Assembly: GCA_038040485.1 (NCBI GenBank)
Contig: JBBPIE010000033.1
Location: 15,921 to 79,920, forward strand
Origin: Onstottus_B arcticum
GTDB taxonomy: Bacteria > Acidobacteriota > Blastocatellia > UBA7656
Reading direction: 5' to 3'
DNA: 64,000 bases
This document shows positions 59,575-64,000 of this stretch, one piece after another. The notes under the pieces were generated by a model, which searched no databases, was not told where the DNA came from, and worked only from the letters and a program-made list of their open reading frames with translations. Each line of letters starts with the position of its first letter. The first letter of the stretch is position 1. The position numbers and the translations under genes were made by a program.

Positions 59575-60087
59575 TCACTCCTCGCCTATGTCTTCATTCC
59601 AAATCTCAGGATGCTGTTGGATGAAAGTACCCAACAACTTGATGCACTCCTTGGAGTTGAGATCGATCACTTCGACGCCGCTTTCCCGCAGCCAATCGAC
59701 GCCGCCTTTGAAGGTCGCGGATTCGCCGACGACAACTGTGCCGATCCCAAACTGCCTAACCAAACCGCTACAGTACCAGCACGGCGCGAGCGTCGTAACC
59801 ATGATCGTGTCGCGGTAGCTGCGCTGGCGCCCTGCTTTTCGAAACGCGTCGGTCTCGCCGTGTATCGACGGATCGTCTTCCTGAACGCGCCGGTTGTGCC
59901 CACGCCCCAGGAGCTGGCCTCGCGAGTCGAACAACGCCGCGCCAACCGGAATGCCGCCTTCGGCCAATCCCTGGCGAGCCTCTTCGATGGCTATGCGCAA
60001 GAGGGCGTTGTAGTCGATTGCCTGTGACACGGCTCGGCTCCACGAAGGCGTCACGAAAGCGATGACGCGCGCTAATGATCTGTTCAA
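59575..60087 (-). CDS. Cytidine/cytosine deaminase-family protein
   Basis: 170 residues. The zinc motif HGETDAF (His and catalytic Glu) and PCWYC give the full deaminase signature. IPVGAALFDSRGQLLGRGHNRR and IGTVVVGESATFKGGVDWLRESGVEVIDL resemble fungal-type cytosine deaminase and guanine-deaminase-like enzymes. The start is uncertain: the ATG at 60087 gives a basic leader, and GTG at 60030 (VSQAIDYNALLRIAIEEAR) would match family length better. Confidence 0.85.
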   Translation of the reverse strand: MNRSLARVIAFVTPSWSRAVSQAIDYNALLRIAIEEARQGLAEGGIPVGAALFDSRGQLLGRGHNRRVQEDDPSIHGETDAFRKAGRQRSYRDTIMVTTLAPCWYCSGLVRQFGIGTVVVGESATFKGGVDWLRESGVEVIDLNSKECIKLLGTFIQQHPEIWNEDIGEE

Positions 60088-60263
60088 TCGCAGGAGTCAC
60101 ACATACTAATACCGCGTCGTGTGCGCGGCAAGCGAAGGGCATCCTGAGTAGTAGTGGGTGATAGTTTGTTGCTGGTTATTCTGACGAAGGAATCCAGATG
60201 ACGCCGCGCCGGTGGAGTGACCGTGGCGGTGGTATTTTGATGAGTCGGTCTCGCAATAGGATC

Positions 60264-60411
60264 TTGCCACGTAGTGGCAGCGGAATGTAGCCGGTGGCAA
60301 GCGAAGCGCCGCCACCGGTAAGACGAGCCAGCAAGGTCCCGCACGCCGCCGGGGTGCCGGATCAATCCGCGCCGGTGTCCGGTGGCGGCGCTTTCGCTTG
60401 CCAACCGGCTA
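60264..60411. repeat. Composite palindromic element with 31/33-bp arms
   Basis: Lies in the 431-bp gap 60088-60518. A small hairpin TGCCAC-GTA-GTGGCA (about 60264-60279) precedes long arms at 60288-60318 and 60379-60411, which are complementary with two single-base indels and include CCGGTGGC and GCGCCGCCACCGG. The centre contains more GC-rich partial repeats. No gene is seen in the rest of the gap, which must hold the promoter of the efflux operon. Confidence 0.75.
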
Positions 60412-60518
60412 GATTCCGGCGACCCTGCGGGGCGCCGTAACCTCTGAAGTATTCCAGTAGTTTTCTTAGTGCAACCGTTTTGGTTTGGATCGGTTCGCCT
60501 ATATTATTGAATCCTTCG

Positions 60519-61850
60519 ATGGAACAACGAGAAAACAACAAACCCGACCTATCGGCTTTGAGAATCAATCGAGACGACGACCACCGGTCGGGCGGCTGGC
60601 GCGGTTTACGCGGAGTGCTGCTCGGGACTCTGTTGATCGTGATGGCTGGAGGCGGACTGGTCGGCTATCGAATGTGGGGCTCGGCGACCACGCCTGAAGT
60701 CGAGGTCTCGCGCGCCGCGATCGAGTCCTCCAGCGCCGGGGTCGAGATACTGACGGCCACCGGCTATGTCGTGGCAGATCGCAAAGCAGCGGTCAGCCCC
60801 AAGATTTCAGGCCGCCTCGAATACCTGGGCGTCGACACCGGCAGCCGTGTACACACCGGCCAGATCATTGCCCGACTCGAACATCGCGACTTCGACGCGC
60901 AGCTTGAAGACGCGCGCGGGAATCTTGCGAACCTTCAAGCATCCGGCGCTCAGGCGGAAGCGGAACTCGCCCAGGCCCGCGCGACTCTTGCCCAGGCTCA
61001 GGCGAATCAGCGCAAGACCGGCCTCGACCTCGCCCGACAGACAAGGCTGTTCGCCGACGGAGTGACGTCGAAGTCCGACCTCGACAACGCGACCGCGCAG
61101 GCTAACGTCGACGAACAACAGGTCAAAGCTATGGAGGCTTCGATCCGGGCCGCTCAATCGAAGATCGATTCCATGACTGCCCAGATTCGCTCCTCGCGAG
61201 CGCGCATTCAGTGGGGGGAAGCTCAGATCGAATACAGCAACATTCGCAGCCCGTTCGAGGGACTTGTCATCTCGAAAGACGCCGAAGTGGGCGAGACTGT
61301 CGCGCCCGCGATCTTTGGCGGAGCGAACACGCGCGGCTCGGTTGTCACGATCGTCGATCCAAACACGCTTGAAGTGGAAGCTGACATAAACGAATCAAGC
61401 ATCGGCAAGATCACTCCTGGTTTGCAGGCTGAGATCACACTCGACGCGCTTGGCAACGAAAAGCTGCCGGGCGAGACGCGCAAGATCCTTCCCACCGCCG
61501 ATCGGCAGAAGGCTACGGTAAAGGTCAAAGTCAGGTTCCTGAACATCGACCCGCGCATCCTTCCGGACATGAGCGCAAAGGTCACGTTCCTTCAGAAAGC
61601 GGAGAGTGCGGCGACGGACCAGCGTTCGAGAGTGACAGTTCCAAAGTCGGCTGTTTCCCAGCGCGACGGAAAGTCCGTGGTGCTTGTGCTGATCAACGGC
61701 ACAGTCCAACAACAGACGATCACGGTGGGCGGCGACCTCGGCGATAGGGTCGAGGTTAAGCAAGGATTGGCGGGCGGCGAAACCGTGATAGTCAGAGGTG
61801 GTGAGAACCTGACCGACGGAACCCGCGTAAGAGTGAAGACGGGGAGTTAG
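60519..61850 (+). CDS. Periplasmic adaptor (membrane-fusion) protein of an ABC efflux system
   Basis: 443 residues from ATG 60519. One N-terminal membrane segment (GVLLGTLLIVMAGGGLVGY), then the lipoyl/barrel halves (VSPKISGRLEYLGVDTGSRVHTGQIIARLE) around a coiled-coil hairpin (about 145-235, Ala/Gln-rich). RSPFEGLVISKDAEVGETV closes the lipoyl domain; the end GDRVEVKQGLAGGETVIVRGGENLTDGTRVRVK is typical of HlyD/MacA proteins. Links an inner-membrane ABC exporter to an outer-membrane channel. The ABC genes follow beyond a heptamer array. Confidence 0.9.
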   Translation: MEQRENNKPDLSALRINRDDDHRSGGWRGLRGVLLGTLLIVMAGGGLVGYRMWGSATTPEVEVSRAAIESSSAGVEILTATGYVVADRKAAVSPKISGRLEYLGVDTGSRVHTGQIIARLEHRDFDAQLEDARGNLANLQASGAQAEAELAQARATLAQAQANQRKTGLDLARQTRLFADGVTSKSDLDNATAQANVDEQQVKAMEASIRAAQSKIDSMTAQIRSSRARIQWGEAQIEYSNIRSPFEGLVISKDAEVGETVAPAIFGGANTRGSVVTIVDPNTLEVEADINESSIGKITPGLQAEITLDALGNEKLPGETRKILPTADRQKATVKVKVRFLNIDPRILPDMSAKVTFLQKAESAATDQRSRVTVPKSAVSQRDGKSVVLVLINGTVQQQTITVGGDLGDRVEVKQGLAGGETVIVRGGENLTDGTRVRVKTGS

Positions 61851-62003
61851 ATTCGTGATGCGTGATTCGTGATTCGTGATTCGTGATCTGTGATGTGTGA
61901 TCCGTGAAGACTCAGCGAGCCGGCCACGCATCACAGATCACGCATCACAGATCACGAATCACGAATCACGAATCACGGATCACGCATCACGCATCACGAA
62001 TCG
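61851..62003. repeat. Inverted GTGATNC heptamer array in the efflux operon
   Basis: Left arm 61851-61907 (GTGATGC, GTGATTC, GTGATCT units) and right arm 61925-62003 (GCATCAC, GAATCAC, AGATCAC units) with a short GC centre. Fills the gap between the adaptor and ATPase genes, ending 8 nt before the ribosome site GGAGA (62012-62016). Same heptamer as the inner arms at 26651-26740. Confidence 0.92.
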
Positions 62004-62024
62004 CGTATGTATGGAGACTATCGA

Positions 62025-62738
62025 ATGGCAGAACCGCTGATCAACATCGTTCAAGTAACCAAGCACTACCGCCGCGAGGCGATCGACATCCCCGTGCTCG
62101 ACAATCTCGATCTCGAGATCGCGCGCGGCGAGTTTCTCGCTCTGATGGGACCGTCAGGTTCGGGCAAGACCACGCTGCTCAACCTGATCGCCGGCATCGA
62201 CAAGCCCAACTCCGGCCGCGTCGTGATCGATGGTAAAGACATCTCCAAACTCGACGAGCGGCGACTCGCGAAGTGGCGTGCGCGTCACGTCGGGTTTATC
62301 TTCCAGCTCTACAACCTGATTCCCGTCTTGAACGCGTTCGAGAACGTCGAGCTGCCACTTCTTCTCACCAACCTCTCGAAAAGCGGCCGCCGTGACCACG
62401 TGATGACCGCGCTTTCAGTCGTCGGTCTCGAAGACCGCGTGAGGCACTATCCGCGGCAGCTTTCGGGCGGACAGGAGCAGCGAGTTGCCATCGCACGGGC
62501 GATCGTCACCGATCCGTCGCTGCTGGTTGCCGACGAACCGACGGGCGACCTCGACGCCAAGTCAGCCGACGAGATACTCGACCTGATGAAGCGGCTCAAC
62601 GAAGAGTTTCACAAGACGATCATCATGGTGACTCACGACCCGCGCGCTGCCGCCCACGCGCACGCCGTCGTTCATCTGGAGAAGGGCGTGCTCAGCAAGA
62701 CGGGAGGCGTTTATGAAGTTCCTGCGGCTCATAACTAG
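62025..62738 (+). CDS. ABC transporter ATP-binding protein (MacB/LolD type)
   Basis: 237 residues from ATG 62025 with GGAGA 8 nt upstream; an ATG at 62007 sits before the ribosome site. Walker A GPSGSGKTT, Q-loop FQLYNLIPVLNAFENVELPL, signature LSGGQEQRVAIARAI, Walker B LLVADEPTGDLD and H-loop VTHD are complete. The FENVELPLLL region is typical of LolD/MacB ATPases. Overlaps the permease gene by 26 nt. Confidence 0.93.
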   Translation: MAEPLINIVQVTKHYRREAIDIPVLDNLDLEIARGEFLALMGPSGSGKTTLLNLIAGIDKPNSGRVVIDGKDISKLDERRLAKWRARHVGFIFQLYNLIPVLNAFENVELPLLLTNLSKSGRRDHVMTALSVVGLEDRVRHYPRQLSGGQEQRVAIARAIVTDPSLLVADEPTGDLDAKSADEILDLMKRLNEEFHKTIIMVTHDPRAAAHAHAVVHLEKGVLSKTGGVYEVPAAHN

Positions 62739-63858
62739 AAATGTCACGCGCAACAAACGGCGCACGGCGCTCACTGTCATAAGCGTCTCGGTGTCGGTCT
62801 TCCTGCTTGCAACGATGCAAGCGGTGATTAGCGCGCTGGGCTCGATCTCTGAGCTGACCGGCGGCGAGTACCGCGTCATCGTCAGACGCAACACCTCGCT
62901 TGCCGACGCGATGCCTGAGGCGTACCGGCAGAAGATCGAGCAGCTTCCCGGCGTCGTCGCGACTTGTCCTGCGAACTGGTTCGGAGGCATCTACAAGGAA
63001 GACAAGCCTCAGTACATGTTCGCGCAGTTCTACGTCGACCCGAAGACCATCTTCGACGTGCAGTTCGAGTATCAACTCTCGCCCGAAGAGAAAGCGGCAT
63101 TTCAACGGGAGCGGACGGCCGCTGTCGTCGGCAAGAAGTTGGCCGACAAGTACGGCTGGAAGCTCGGCGACGTGATCGAGTTGAAGGGCACAATCTACCA
63201 GGTTAACCCAAGCCTCACGATCAGGGGGATCTACACGGGACAGCAAGACTCGGGGTTGTTCTTTCATCGCGAATACATCGAAGAGGCCATCGGAAGACCC
63301 GGTTGGGTCGGGACATATCGAGTGCGGCTCGATTCGCCCGAGAGCGCGCCCCGCGTTATGGAAGAGATCGACAGGATGTTTGCGAACTCGGCCGCGCCTA
63401 CCAAAACCGAAACCGAAGCGGCGTTTGCGGCGGGTTTTATTTCGATGCTTGGAAACGTGAAAGGCTTGATTACCGGCGTCGGCCTGGTGGTTGTCTTCAC
63501 GATCACTTTGATCGCCGCCAACACGATGGCGATGTCCGCCCGCGAGCGGTTCACCGAGATCGCTGTGATGAAGGCGCTCGGGTTCAGACCGGGTGTTGTT
63601 ATGGCGCTTGTGCTGTCCGAGTCGGTATTGATCGCGCTGCTGGGAGGCGCGCTTGCGGTTGTCGCTGCGAAGGTGATCTACCAGTTTGTTGGGATGGGCG
63701 AGATGATGGCTATCTTTCTGCAGAACTTCAGAATCACCAACGGCACAATCATGATTGCGCTCGGCGTCTCGTTGTTGATCGGGCTTGTGAGCGGCGGGAT
63801 TCCGGCGTTCAACGCGGCGCGGATCAGCATAGTCGATGGACTTCGCCGGGTGGCTTAG
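62713..63858 (+). CDS. ABC transporter permease (MacB/FtsX type)
   Basis: 381 residues. A first membrane helix near the N terminus (RRTALTVISVSVSVFLLATMQAVI), a large periplasmic MacB_PCD domain (about 35-250), then three helices at the C terminus (about 255-275, 300-325, 345-370) with the FtsX pattern ARERFTEIAVMKALGFRPGVVMALVLSES. No fused ATPase; it works with the 62025 protein. Probably exports a peptide, lipid or toxic compound with the adaptor at 60519. Confidence 0.9.
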   Translation: MKFLRLITRNVTRNKRRTALTVISVSVSVFLLATMQAVISALGSISELTGGEYRVIVRRNTSLADAMPEAYRQKIEQLPGVVATCPANWFGGIYKEDKPQYMFAQFYVDPKTIFDVQFEYQLSPEEKAAFQRERTAAVVGKKLADKYGWKLGDVIELKGTIYQVNPSLTIRGIYTGQQDSGLFFHREYIEEAIGRPGWVGTYRVRLDSPESAPRVMEEIDRMFANSAAPTKTETEAAFAAGFISMLGNVKGLITGVGLVVVFTITLIAANTMAMSARERFTEIAVMKALGFRPGVVMALVLSESVLIALLGGALAVVAAKVIYQFVGMGEMMAIFLQNFRITNGTIMIALGVSLLIGLVSGGIPAFNAARISIVDGLRRVA

Positions 63859-64000
63859 GGTTTCTGGTTTCTAGTTTCTGGTTTCTGGTTAGTGGTTCAG
63901 CGTTACCGGAAAACCGAGACACCCCGGAACCACAAACCACAAACTAGAAACCAGAAACCAGAAACCAGAAACCAGAAACCAGAAACCAGAAACCAGAAAC
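63859..64000. repeat. Inverted GGTTTCT heptamer array at the window edge
   Basis: Left arm 63859-63899 begins right after the permease stop. Right arm from 63925 consists of CCAGAAA heptamers, with about eight nearly perfect copies at the end, and runs off the window. Same family as 38221-38330. Confidence 0.9.

Overview
The window reads like a chromosomal segment of a GC-rich Gram-negative soil or freshwater bacterium, most plausibly Acidobacteriota (Blastocatellia-like). This is inference from content: a complete pilMNOPQ operon with an outer-membrane secretin, lipobox and signal-peptide proteins, fused cytochrome c/copper monooxygenases, two S9 peptidases, an rpmE-DUF1385-prfA block, and heptameric tandem repeats in inverted pairs. 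No rRNA, tRNA, CRISPR array or intact transposase was seen.

Layout. 1-5300: tail of an M16 peptidase with a membrane extension, a cytochrome c-PQQ dehydrogenase and an epoxide-hydrolase-type hydrolase in overlapping order, then a small exported protein. 5690-8325: an accessory pair (metallophosphoesterase with an unrecognised N-terminal domain, plus a HAD hydrolase). 8406-12407: DUF1801 protein, a 27-residue membrane peptide and two convergent cytochrome c/copper monooxygenases. 12855-19672: pilM-N-O-P-Q and a roadblock protein. 20218-23047: ATP sulfurylase and a seven-repeat beta-propeller. 23225-29040: phospho-threonine signalling genes (zinc ribbon-FHA, Ser/Thr kinase-FHA, RDD membrane protein, FHA-GAF-SpoIIE phosphatase), with a large hybrid histidine kinase opposite (29190-32444). 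32635-36935: GreA, a CDP-alcohol phosphatidyltransferase, a pseudopilin-like protein, biotin carboxylase and biotin carrier. 37144-40694 (minus): prfA, DUF1385, rpmE and a DUF4097 adhesin-like protein. 40935-44124: pterin dehydratase, a protein disulfide oxidoreductase, acyl-CoA dehydrogenase and SDR. 44111-60087 (minus): exported protein, O-methyltransferase, S9 peptidase, a low-GC two-gene island (unknown protein plus nitrilase fold), amidohydrolase, an AraC-regulator locus with three exported proteins, a DPP4-type peptidase, and a deaminase/phosphotriesterase/acyl-CoA ligase operon. 60519-63858: a MacAB-like efflux operon.

The most striking observation is at 41283-41978. The two Trx-fold halves of the disulfide oxidoreductase lie in one reading frame, separated only by a TGA exactly where the first Cys of the CPYC active site belongs. 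A hairpin with apical loop AGGTT follows about 21 nt later, where a bacterial SECIS is expected. This is a strong candidate for a selenocysteine protein. The second theme is the density of short palindromic DNA: 7-bp-stem/3-nt-loop hairpins beside a TATAAACATT box, several 80-150 bp palindromic elements, and three heptamer families arranged as inverted arms between co-directional genes. The third is two accessory gene pairs (5690-8325 and 48136-50074) whose function I cannot assign; the nitrilase pair is clearly poorer in GC than its surroundings.
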